DNA of 6,907 nucleotides from JBBIWA01 sp037439425 (GTDB lineage: Bacteria; Acidobacteriota; Blastocatellia; RBC074). The stretch covers positions 1-6,907 of the forward strand of contig JBBIWA010000129.1 in the NCBI GenBank assembly GCA_037439425.1, written 5' to 3'. The notes under the pieces are model-generated. The model was not told the origin of the DNA. It made no database searches and was given only the letters and a program-made list of their open reading frames with translations. Positions within the stretch are counted from its first letter, which is position 1, and every line of letters starts with the position of its first letter. Below, piece after piece: positions 1 to 6,412 of this stretch. The position numbers and the translations under genes were made by a program.

Positions 1-1
1 T

Positions 2-469
2 GTAGCAGCGCAGGCTAAGAAGCCACTAAAGGATGCCGCGGTAGTGAACGCGACACGTTACTTCTTGTTAAGATACCTGAAGTATCTAGGTTTTGCGGTG
101 GAGTGTTCAACTGGGGCACGAACTAAGTACAACCGGACTAGACGCTCTTTGCCGAAGACCCACTGGACAGATGCCGCCTGTGTGGGAGAGAGTACTCCCG
201 ACAGGCTCATCTTACCTACGACTGTGCTTGAGATAAAGGCTAAAGGGCTCACGTAGTAGGCAGATGGGGATGGCGAATTTCGGATTTCGGATTTCGGATT
301 TAAATTCGCAATCCGAAATTCCAAATCCGAAATCCGATTTGGAACTATGGTTGTCTATACTGATGGGCGAGTTAGTATAGGATTGGTAAAGGCTTCTGCC
401 CAAGGCGCGTGTGTGGTACACAGGAGTGATGGGTACAGCTATAGGTATCGCGCTGCGCTGCTTAATTAA
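2..469 (+). pseudogene. iscB: Decayed 3' end of an iscB RNA-guided endonuclease gene (5' end outside the window)
   Basis: Frame 2 is open from the left edge and reads LKDAAVVNATR, then RTKYNRTR and LPKTHWTDAACVG. These are the conserved RuvC-III blocks near the C terminus of IscB proteins; the His codon is at 161-163 and the likely catalytic Asp at 170-172. Two consecutive TAG stops follow at 254-259, shortly after LEIKAKG, where intact family members continue for roughly another 100 residues. The same frame then stays open to TAA at 467-469, passes through the ATTTCGG repeat, and ends with a stretch containing VHRSDGYSYRYR, which resembles the end of the IscB C-terminal domain. The middle of that domain appears deleted or replaced. 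I therefore read this as a stop-interrupted remnant rather than a working gene. Family assignment of the RuvC-III part is confident; the link to the 350-469 tail is an inference from a short match. An alternative is a functional, naturally shortened protein ending at 256. Confidence 0.82.
277..340. repeat. ATTTCGG heptad repeat with inverted arm, inside the iscB remnant
   Basis: Three head-to-tail copies of ATTTCGG lie at 277-297, followed by ATTTAAATTCG and then reverse-complement copies (CCGAAAT at 313-319 and 327-333). CGGATTTCGGATTT at 288-301 pairs perfectly with AAATCCGAAATCCG at 323-336, giving a 14-bp stem with a 21-base loop. The composition is far more AT-rich than the flanking host genes. 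It sits exactly between the stop-terminated RuvC-III part and the tail of the iscB remnant. It looks like a short dispersed or expansion-prone repeat that entered or grew in the dead gene. The sequence is seen directly; its mobility is inferred. Confidence 0.85.
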
Positions 470-589
470 CTAGGCCCTGGACAGGCAGCTTCCGCGGTCT
501 GGGAGTCGGGGAGCGTCCTGCTGGCTCCACGGCAACCGCTACAGGTGGGACCTCTATTTCGTGCTGGGTTATTGAAAATACTCGGCTGC

Positions 590-601
590 CGCAGGCCTGC
601 G
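590..601. other. 12-bp perfect palindrome just upstream of tssF
   Basis: CGCAGGCCTGCG is its own reverse complement and lies 10 bases before the tssF ATG. It could be an operator-like site or a small cruciform or hairpin in the leader, or it could be chance in GC-rich DNA. The segment 470-611 between the iscB remnant and tssF otherwise shows no convincing gene, terminator or Shine-Dalgarno sequence. Confidence 0.35.
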
Positions 602-611
602 TTGAACCAAG

Positions 612-2486
612 ATGCGTGACGAACTGCTTGGATACTACGAACGTGAATTGATCTTCCTGCGCCAGATAGGGGCGGAGTTCGCCCAGAAGTATCCGAAGAT
701 CGCGGGGCGACTGCTGCTCGAACCGGATAAGTGTGAAGACCCGCACGTGGAGCGGATGATCGAGGCCCTCGCTTTCCTTGCCAGCCGCATTCACCTCAAG
801 ATTGACGATGAATTTCCGGAGATTACAGAGTCGCTGCTCAATGTTCTCTATCCGCACTATCTGGCGCCGATTCCTTCGATGTCCATCGCGCAATTTTCGC
901 TCGATCCCACGCAGGGCAAGCTGACGACCGGCTATCGGCTTGAGCGCGGCACGCTGCTCTATTCGCGCCCCATCCAGGGGACGCCCTGCCGGTTTCGCAC
1001 TTGCTATCCGGTCACGCTCTGGCCGATTGAGGTCGCGGCGGCCTCACTTGAATCACTGGATCCGGTCGGCTCGCGGGGCAAATGGGCGGAAGCAGTGCTG
1101 AAGCTCAGTCTCCGTTGTCTCAATAACACGAAACTCTCGGAGCTGAGGCTGGGAGCTGATGAGAAGTCGGGCGTGGTTGATTGCCTCCGCTTCTATCTCA
1201 ATGGCGAAGCCCAACTCGTCTATCCGCTTTATGAATTGCTCTTCAACGACGATCATCACATCACGCGAGTGGAGTTGCATCCCCGAAGCAACAAACGCTC
1301 AGCGGGAGCTGGCGCGCCCATTGTGCTCCCCCCCAACAGTCTCAAAGCTGTGGGCTTCGAGGCGGACGAAGGGATGTTGGGTTACACGGCGCGATCATTT
1401 ATGGGCTACCGGCTGCTGACGGAATACTTCGCTTTTCCGGAAAAGTTTCTCTTCTTCGACCTCACCGGTCTGGATCGAGCAGCGCGCGCAGGTTTCGGCG
1501 AGCAATTCGATGTTTTGATCTACTTGCGCGAGGTGACCCCGCCGCGCGCGCCCGTTACCGCCGACACGTTTCAACTCGGCTGCGCGCCGATTATCAATTT
1601 ATTCACCAAAATCGCCGAGCCGATCCAACTGACGCAGCGGCAACACGAGTACCGCGTGATTCCGGATGTGCACCGGCAAATGGCCACTGAAGTCTACTCG
1701 GTAGATTCAGTGGTGACGACCGATCCTTATCTGGAGCGCTCGCGCGAGTTTCAACCCTTCTATTCCTATCGCCACGCTTACGAGCGTGAGCAGGCAGAAA
1801 CTTTCTGGTATGCAACGCGACGTCCATCACAACGAATGGACGATCCGGGCACAGAAGTCTATTTATCGTTGGTCGATCTCGACTTCAATCCTCACGTGCC
1901 GGCCGTCGAAACGATCACGGTGCATACGACCTGCACCAATCGTGACTTGCCGGGCAAGCTGCCTTTCGGCGGGCGCGAAGGCGATTTTGAAGTGGAAGGA
2001 GCCGGGCCGCTGGCCCCGGTGCGCTGTTTGCGCAAACCGACCGAAACTTTGCGACCGCCTCTGCGTCGTGGCGCGCACTGGCGCTTGATTTCGCATCTTT
2101 CGCTCAATCATCTCTCGCTGGTCACAGGAGAGCAAGACGCTGCCCCTGTAGCGTTGCGCGAGATATTGATGCTTTACGACTTCATGGATTCGGCCGCCAC
2201 GCGCAAGCAGATCGCCGGGATCGAACGCGTCACTGCCCGGCGTGTCGTGCGGCAAACCGGCTCGCGCATCGGCACCGGGTTCGTGCGTGGGCTTGAGACG
2301 ACGATTGAATTCGATGAAGAACAATACGTCGGCAGCGGAGTCTTCTTGTTCGCCTCAGTGCTGGAGCGCTTCCTGGGGCTTTATGCTTCGCTCAATTCAT
2401 TTAATCAACTGGTGGTGAAGACCAAACAACGCGAAGGGGAAGTGAAACGATGGCTGCCGAGAGCCGGACAGCAGATCCTCCTCTAG
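612..2486 (+). CDS. tssF: Type VI secretion system baseplate subunit TssF (ImpG/VasA family)
   Basis: TssF is a cytoplasmic wedge component of the T6SS baseplate; with TssG, TssE and TssK it forms the platform on which the contractile sheath is built. The 624-residue product has the usual family length and is complete at both ends. The N-terminal helical region has the typical MRDELLGYYERELIFLRQ start, then EDPHVERMIEALAFL and ESLLNVLYPHYLAPIPSM within the first 95 residues. The C terminus has GSGVFLFASVLERF, YASLNSFNQL and GEVKRWLPRAGQQILL (574-624). The start is fixed: an in-frame TGA lies at 603-605, three codons before the ATG. No good Shine-Dalgarno sequence is visible, so initiation may be weak or use another signal. 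The gene overlaps tssG by 37 bases, as expected for an obligate partner. No tssE or sheath gene precedes it; an iscB remnant lies there instead. Confidence 0.96.
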   Translation: MRDELLGYYERELIFLRQIGAEFAQKYPKIAGRLLLEPDKCEDPHVERMIEALAFLASRIHLKIDDEFPEITESLLNVLYPHYLAPIPSMSIAQFSLDPTQGKLTTGYRLERGTLLYSRPIQGTPCRFRTCYPVTLWPIEVAAASLESLDPVGSRGKWAEAVLKLSLRCLNNTKLSELRLGADEKSGVVDCLRFYLNGEAQLVYPLYELLFNDDHHITRVELHPRSNKRSAGAGAPIVLPPNSLKAVGFEADEGMLGYTARSFMGYRLLTEYFAFPEKFLFFDLTGLDRAARAGFGEQFDVLIYLREVTPPRAPVTADTFQLGCAPIINLFTKIAEPIQLTQRQHEYRVIPDVHRQMATEVYSVDSVVTTDPYLERSREFQPFYSYRHAYEREQAETFWYATRRPSQRMDDPGTEVYLSLVDLDFNPHVPAVETITVHTTCTNRDLPGKLPFGGREGDFEVEGAGPLAPVRCLRKPTETLRPPLRRGAHWRLISHLSLNHLSLVTGEQDAAPVALREILMLYDFMDSAATRKQIAGIERVTARRVVRQTGSRIGTGFVRGLETTIEFDEEQYVGSGVFLFASVLERFLGLYASLNSFNQLVVKTKQREGEVKRWLPRAGQQILL

Positions 2487-3478
2487 CTGAGCTTCTGTTT
2501 GATGAGCCGTACCGCTTCGATTTCTTTCAAGCGATGCGCTTGCTCGAACGCATCTATCCGCAGCGCCAGCCGGTGGGGCATCACAGCCTGCCAGCGCGCG
2601 AAGTGGTGCGGCTGCGAAGCAGGGTTTCACTGGAGTTTCCGCCAAGTCAGATCTACCAACTGACTCGCCCTGAGGCGGGAACAGACGATCAGCAACCGCA
2701 AATGACCGTCGCCTTTATGGGGTTGACCGGGCCGCTTGGCGTGCTGCCCCATGCTTATACCGAACTATTGCTGGAACGATTGCGGGCTGGCGACCGGGCG
2801 CTGGTTGAGTTTTTGGACCTCTTCAATCATCGGATGATCTCCTTCTTCTATCGCGCCTGGGAGAAGTATCGCTTCCCGGTGGCTTACGAGCGTGGCCTGG
2901 AAGATCGTTTCACGGAATTTCTCTTTGACCTTATCGGGATGGGGACGCGCGGGCTGCGCTCTCGTTTGAGTCTGCCCGATGAAGGATTACTCGCTTATGG
3001 CGGCCTGATCGCGCAGCGACCACATTCGGCCAGCACCATCAGTGCCATTCTCAGCGACTATTTCGGCCTGCCTGTGCAGGTCGAACAGTTCACCGGTCAA
3101 TGGTTGAAACTGGACCAGGAGAGCCTCTCGCGCCTGGGCATAGCTAACAGCCGGCTTGGCTTAAGCGCAGTCCTGGGCAGGCGCGTATGGGATAACCAAT
3201 CGAAATTTCGGCTGAAGGTAGGTCCACTAACCTACAAAAAGTTCATCGCTTTTTTACCCCTCGGCTCGGCCTTCAAGCCTGCTACAGGGCTGACGCGGTT
3301 ACTGGCAGGGCTGGAGTTCGACTTCGATCTCCAGCTCATCCTCAAAGCCCCGGAAGTGCCTGGCTGCGTGCTGACCACGCGCGCACGGCGGAGGCCGATG
3401 TTGGGGTGGACAACGTGGCTTAAGACCAAGCCATTCAGGCGCGACGATGAGCAGGTGATTCTGGCGACGAGGAGCTGA
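2450..3478 (+). CDS. tssG: Type VI secretion system baseplate subunit TssG (ImpH/VasB family)
   Basis: TssG is the partner of TssF in the T6SS baseplate wedge (two TssF to one TssG in characterised systems) and contacts the TssK trimers. The 342-residue protein shows the family landmarks in order: EPYRFDFFQAMRLLER (19-34), VGHHSLPAREVVRLRS (42-57), the core FMGLTGPLGVLPHAYTELL (89-107), FLDLFNHRMISFFYRAWEKY (121-140), and a C-terminal EFDFDLQLILKAPEVPGC followed by LGWTTWLK (318-325). Length is normal and both ends look intact. The ATG is supported by the purine-rich AAGGGGA at 2434-2440, inside tssF, with 9 bases of spacing. The 37-base overlap suggests translational coupling. No further tss gene follows; after the stop comes a spacer and an unrelated envelope operon, so the pair looks split off from, or placed at the edge of, a larger T6SS cluster. 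Confidence 0.96.
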   Translation: MAAESRTADPPLAELLFDEPYRFDFFQAMRLLERIYPQRQPVGHHSLPAREVVRLRSRVSLEFPPSQIYQLTRPEAGTDDQQPQMTVAFMGLTGPLGVLPHAYTELLLERLRAGDRALVEFLDLFNHRMISFFYRAWEKYRFPVAYERGLEDRFTEFLFDLIGMGTRGLRSRLSLPDEGLLAYGGLIAQRPHSASTISAILSDYFGLPVQVEQFTGQWLKLDQESLSRLGIANSRLGLSAVLGRRVWDNQSKFRLKVGPLTYKKFIAFLPLGSAFKPATGLTRLLAGLEFDFDLQLILKAPEVPGCVLTTRARRRPMLGWTTWLKTKPFRRDDEQVILATRS

Positions 3479-3575
3479 AGAAGCGGAGCTCAAAGCTTGC
3501 GTCAAAGTATTGACTTCGAGAAGAAGTGCTTATGTCGTCACGGACGATGTCTTGAGATGATGAAAGACTTGGAGT

Positions 3576-3647
3576 GCACGCCGATTTGGTGTGCCCGGTC
3601 TCCAGTAATAGCTCGCTTAACGAAGACCGGCACGCCGGAGGCGTGCC
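3576..3647. repeat. Cluster of GC-rich hairpins between tssG and the CsgG-family gene
   Basis: Three related inverted repeats lie close together. GCACGCC at 3576-3582 pairs with GGTGTGC at 3588-3594, with one G-U. CCGGTCT at 3595-3601 pairs with AGACCGG at 3624-3630. GGCACGCC at 3629-3636 pairs perfectly with GGCGTGCC at 3640-3647 around a GGA loop. The first and third share the GCACGCC arm, so the unit may be a REP-like palindromic element. No T-tract follows the last stem, so a classical intrinsic terminator is not supported, although it could attenuate readthrough from tssFG or protect mRNA ends. The rest of 3479-3674 shows only a weak promoter-like TTGACT at 3510-3515 without a convincing -10 box. 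Confidence 0.6.
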
Positions 3648-3663
3648 TGCCCAGAATCTTCCT

Positions 3664-3670
3664 AAGGAGG
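3664..3670 (+). promoter_or_regulatory. Strong Shine-Dalgarno sequence of the CsgG-family gene
   Basis: AAGGAGG is a near-perfect anti-16S match, 4 bases before the ATG at 3675. It fixes that start and is clearly stronger than the signals in front of tssF or the caspase-family gene. It begins 16 bases after the last GC-rich hairpin. Confidence 0.8.
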
Positions 3671-3674
3671 AATT

Positions 3675-4667
3675 ATGTTGAGCATCAAGTTGATTGCGAG
3701 ATGGGGTCTCACTCTGGTCATGGCTGTTTCTCTTTCAACTCTCACTCAAGCACAGCAGAAGAAGCGCATTGCAGTGCTAGATTTTGACTATGCGACGGTG
3801 CGTACCAGTGCGGATGCTATCCTCGGCACCAGTACTGACGTCGGCAAGGGGATTGCGGACTTGCTCGTGACGAAGCTGGCGCAGGGCGGGACTTATAGCG
3901 TCATCGAGCGCAAACAGATTGACAAGATCCTGGCCGAACAAAACTTCGGCGCGAGCGGCCGCGTGGATGAAGCGACCGCCGCCCGCATCGGGCGCATTCT
4001 CGGCGTGGGTGCGCTGATTTTGGGCAGCATCAACATCTTCGGGCGCGATGACAGCAGGCGCGACCAGGCGGGCGGCCTCAGCGTCCCCGTCCCCGGTCTG
4101 GGTGGCCGGCTCAGGCTCGGCCAGAAAAAAGAGAAGGCGGTGGTCGGAATCAACTTCCGCCTGGTCAGCACAGAGACGGCAGAGATCTTGCTGGCCGGAG
4201 ATGCACGCGGCGAGTCCAAACGTGAAGGCGCCTTGATCTCAGGCTACGGCAGCGTGGCTGGAGTCTACAGCTCAGGTGGTGTTGACATGTCCTCTGCCAA
4301 CTTCGCCGAAACGGTCATTGGTGAAGCCGTCTATGATGTGGTCAACAAGATAGCTGTCCAACTGGAACAGAAAGCGGCGAGCTTGCCGACGCGCACAGTG
4401 AAGATTGAGGGCTTGGTCGCCGAGGTCTCAGGCTCAACTCTGATTCTGAATATCGGGACCAAAGCCGGGGTTAAAGTGGGTGACCGATTGAGCGTGCGCC
4501 GAGTAACCAGAGAGGTCAAAGACCCGGCTACCAGCCAGGTGATTCGCGTCCTGACGGAAAAGATCGGAGAGGTGGTCATCACCGAAGTGGATGAACTCTC
4601 TGCGGTAGGTAAATACACCGGAAGCACGCCAGCCAAAATTAAAGATAAGGTGACTAACGATCAATAG
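3675..4667 (+). CDS. Exported CsgG-family protein with FlgT_C-like C-terminal domain
   Basis: The 330-residue product starts with a signal peptide (charged start, hydrophobic core about 11-22, likely cleavage after QA near residue 26). There is no lipobox cysteine, unlike the lipoprotein CsgG of curli systems. Residues about 30-235 match the CsgG/HfaB family: RIAVLDFDYA, then YSVIERKQIDKILAEQNFG and ATAARIGRILGVGALILGSI, a nucleation pattern shared by CsgG and related periplasmic or outer-membrane proteins. Residues about 243-315 (GLVAEVSGSTLILNIGTKAG, VGDRLSVRRV, IGEVVITEVDE) resemble the C-terminal domain of the flagellar protein FlgT. A glycine/proline-rich loop near 132-150 fills the place where membrane-spanning strands would lie in curli CsgG, so pore formation is uncertain. 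No curli genes are adjacent. The caspase-family gene follows after 26 bases and is probably co-transcribed. Family membership is confident; the role is not known. Confidence 0.85.
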   Translation: MLSIKLIARWGLTLVMAVSLSTLTQAQQKKRIAVLDFDYATVRTSADAILGTSTDVGKGIADLLVTKLAQGGTYSVIERKQIDKILAEQNFGASGRVDEATAARIGRILGVGALILGSINIFGRDDSRRDQAGGLSVPVPGLGGRLRLGQKKEKAVVGINFRLVSTETAEILLAGDARGESKREGALISGYGSVAGVYSSGGVDMSSANFAETVIGEAVYDVVNKIAVQLEQKAASLPTRTVKIEGLVAEVSGSTLILNIGTKAGVKVGDRLSVRRVTREVKDPATSQVIRVLTEKIGEVVITEVDELSAVGKYTGSTPAKIKDKVTNDQ

Positions 4668-4693
4668 ACTGCCCCGATGCGCGTGAGGTAGCT

Positions 4694-6019
4694 ATGCAAA
4701 GCCATCTTTATGCAGATCAATTAACCGGCCAGAGAGCAGGGCGGCCAAGGGGCAGTTGGCCCCTTGGCCAGCTGCTGCTGGTCGGCTGGGCGCTGAGCTG
4801 CTTTGTAGTTCTGCCTCTCATAGCTTTAGCTCAGTCAGGTGATCGCAACAATCCTACTCCGCTCACTCGCAACGAGCTCAGAGGCAACATCATTCCTGGT
4901 GGAGTGGAGTACTACATTTTCGAGGCCGGACCAGGCGATTTAACTTTCGACCTGGAAGTTAAGTCGAACGGAGACTACTCACTGGTCTATGTTCACCTCT
5001 ACGATCAGGGCTTCCAGCCCTTGCTTGAATTCGACGGCTCGTCAAGCAGCGATAGGCGGGAAAGGAAGCTCATTCTTAACCAGCGGCAGTCGTTACGGCT
5101 TCAAATCTCAAGCCCGAAGATCACTCAAGGTGGAATCTACCGGTTGAAGATCGGTGGGGCTTTTAAAGGTTATGCTTCATCGGTTGCCAGAGGAGATCAG
5201 TCTGAAGTCCCTTCGGTGACCCAAAGCGCCAAAACAGTTCAGACAGCGCCGCCCTCAACTCTGGAAGTGGCTAAGCAGCCTGCCGCCCCGGCTTCTTCTT
5301 CGGGCACGATCTCCGTCTCCGAGATCAAGGCCGAGAGGCGCTTGGCGCTGGTGATCGGCAACAGCGCCTACAAGACATCGCCATTGCGTAACCCGCTCAA
5401 CGATGCGCGCGATGTGGCGCAGGCCTTGCGCGAGTGTGGATTCGAGGTCACGCAGCTTGAGAACCTGACGCGGCGCGAAATGGAGGAGCACATTCGCGCC
5501 TTCGGCAAGCGCCTCACCCGCGACAGCGCGGCTCTATTCTACTACTCAGGTCATGGGCTTCAGGTCAAAGGCATCAACTATTTGGTGCCTATAGATGCCC
5601 GGATCGAGAAAGAGCAAGATGTGGAGTTTGAAGCTGTGGATCTAGGGCGGGTGATGGGAGAACTAGAGGCTGCCGGCAGCCGCCTCAACATCATCATTCT
5701 CGATGCCTGCCGTGATAACCCGTTTGCGCGCAGCTTCCGCTCGCTCCAGCGCGGGCTGGCCGTGGTGAACGCGCCAAGCGGGAGTGTTATCGCTTATTCA
5801 ACCGCGCCCGGCGCAGTTGCCGATGATGGCGATGCCCGAAACGGTCGCTACACGGAAGAGCTATTGAAGTATATCCGGGAGCCGGGCTTAAAGCTCGAAG
5901 ATGTGCTCAAGCGGGTGAGAATAGCTGTGAGGGAGAAGAGTCAAGGCCGGCAAATCCCCTGGGAGACTTCTTCGATTGACGGCGATTTTTACTTCGTGAG
6001 GCCGGTGAAAGAGAAGTAA
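4694..6019 (+). CDS. Exported caspase-family (peptidase C14) protein with N-terminal PPC-like domain
   Basis: The 441-residue product has a long N-region and a hydrophobic segment (about 26-46) ending in LPLIALAQ, read as a signal peptide cleaved after residue 46; an uncleaved anchor is the alternative. Residues about 54-156 form a beta-rich domain resembling bacterial pre-peptidase C-terminal (PPC) domains (GGVEYYIFEAGPGDLTFDLE, GGIYRLKIGG). A Ser/Ala/Pro-rich linker (160-210) leads to a caspase-like domain (about 214-437). That domain has RLALVIGNSAY, LRNPLNDARDVAQAL, the catalytic His287 in YYSGHG and catalytic Cys339 in ILDACRDNPF, plus YSTAPGAVADDGDARNGRYT. Both catalytic residues are present, so it should be an active cysteine peptidase; family members often prefer Arg/Lys at P1, but substrate specificity here cannot be read. 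The start is supported by GAGG at 4685-4688. It follows the CsgG-family gene by 26 bases, suggesting an operon and a shared periplasmic or outer-membrane role. Confidence 0.9.
   Translation: MQSHLYADQLTGQRAGRPRGSWPLGQLLLVGWALSCFVVLPLIALAQSGDRNNPTPLTRNELRGNIIPGGVEYYIFEAGPGDLTFDLEVKSNGDYSLVYVHLYDQGFQPLLEFDGSSSSDRRERKLILNQRQSLRLQISSPKITQGGIYRLKIGGAFKGYASSVARGDQSEVPSVTQSAKTVQTAPPSTLEVAKQPAAPASSSGTISVSEIKAERRLALVIGNSAYKTSPLRNPLNDARDVAQALRECGFEVTQLENLTRREMEEHIRAFGKRLTRDSAALFYYSGHGLQVKGINYLVPIDARIEKEQDVEFEAVDLGRVMGELEAAGSRLNIIILDACRDNPFARSFRSLQRGLAVVNAPSGSVIAYSTAPGAVADDGDARNGRYTEELLKYIREPGLKLEDVLKRVRIAVREKSQGRQIPWETSSIDGDFYFVRPVKEK
4743..4769. repeat. Perfect 10-bp inverted repeat inside the start of the caspase-family gene
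   Basis: GGCCAAGGGG (4743-4752) and CCCCTTGGCC (4760-4769) are exact reverse complements around a 7-base loop, within codons 17-26, just before the hydrophobic segment. The mRNA hairpin would be very stable and lies about 50 bases after the start codon. It may slow or pause early translation, or be a small palindromic insertion that lengthened the N-region of the signal sequence. No downstream ATG, GTG or TTG start is seen between the hairpin and the hydrophobic core. Confidence 0.7.
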
Positions 6020-6073
6020 CCGGCTCGTGCTGCCGGCAAAGTGCCGCAAGCTCGGTCCCGGCTCGCCAGCAAA

Positions 6074-6097
6074 ACAGCCAGCGTTGGGGCTGGCTGT
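6074..6097. terminator. 9-bp inverted repeat after the caspase-family gene, possible terminator
   Basis: ACAGCCAGC (6074-6082) and GCTGGCTGT (6089-6097) are perfectly complementary around a 6-base loop, 55 bases after the stop of the caspase-family gene. On the + strand no T-tract follows. On the - strand the stem is followed by TTTT, so as an intrinsic terminator it would work better for transcription coming from the right. It may still protect the 3' end of the upstream operon mRNA. Confidence 0.4.
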
Positions 6098-6150
6098 GGC
6101 GTTAACCGTTACCTGAGAGTTGAGTGCGCGGCGCGGGAGGAACAAGGAAA

Positions 6151-6196
6151 GTTATCAAACTGGCGGTTTGACAACTGATTCTTCTTCTCGCAACAC
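6151..6196 (+). promoter_or_regulatory. Hairpin with an embedded TTGACA, candidate promoter for the omega RNA
   Basis: GTTATCAAAC (6151-6160) pairs with GTTTGACAAC (6166-6175), 9 of 10 positions, around a 5-base loop. The right arm contains a perfect sigma-70 -35 hexamer, TTGACA at 6168-6173. No good -10 box is found at 16-18 bases (CAACAC or AACACT is poor), so the promoter call is weak. Its position would place transcription start just upstream of the structured RNA region. Confidence 0.3.
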
Positions 6197-6209
6197 TCAA
6201 GTGAGGCTC

Positions 6210-6233
6210 AGTTTACCAGTTCACTGGTAAACT
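6210..6233. repeat. Perfect 10-bp hairpin at the probable left edge of the IscB element
   Basis: AGTTTACCAG (6210-6219) and CTGGTAAACT (6224-6233) are exact complements around a TTCA loop. IS200/IS605-type elements carry subterminal hairpins recognised by TnpA, and IscB omega RNAs begin with structured elements next to the left end, so this hairpin could be either or both. No tnpA is visible in the window. Confidence 0.6.
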
Positions 6234-6394
6234 ACGTTATCTAGGTCATGACACCCTGGAATGCCGCACCAGTTCCAGGCTCTGTCGTCTGTCATTAAAC
6301 AGGACTTGCGGTCGCGGCAACGGACAGTGTGGCAGACGTCAGTAACCAGAAACACGGGCCTAGGTAAACATTACTCACCTTCGCGGGTGAGCTA

Positions 6395-6412
6395 CTCCCC
6401 GGAAAAGGGGAG
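6395..6412 (+). promoter_or_regulatory. iscB ribosome binding site held in a terminal hairpin
   Basis: The only Shine-Dalgarno-like sequence for iscB is GGGGAG at 6407-6412, 8 bases before the ATG. It is the 3' arm of a perfect 6-bp stem with CTCCCC at 6395-6400 (loop GGAAAA). Folding of the RNA would hide the site, linking omega RNA structure to IscB synthesis. Confidence 0.65.

Noticed and set aside
474..575. Short open frame ending in RYRWDLYFVLGY between the iscB remnant and tssF
   Set aside because: It has no start codon with a ribosome binding site and no family I recognise; I considered a leftover tssE end but saw no matching motif.
462..893. Minus-strand open frame of 143 residues across the start of tssF
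   Set aside because: It is antisense to well-conserved tssF coding sequence, has no recognisable domain and is explained by codon bias of the real gene.
1863..2324. Minus-strand open frame of 153 residues inside tssF
   Set aside because: Arg/Gly-rich, low-information translation typical of an antisense shadow in GC-rich coding DNA.
3510..3521. TTGACT as a promoter for the CsgG-family operon
   Set aside because: The best -10 candidate (TATGTC) is poor and only 15 bases away, so I do not list it as a feature.
3497..3787. 96-residue open frame across the hairpin spacer and the start of the CsgG-family gene
   Set aside because: It overlaps a confident gene with a strong ribosome binding site in another frame, runs through the GC-rich hairpins, and shows no family-like motif.
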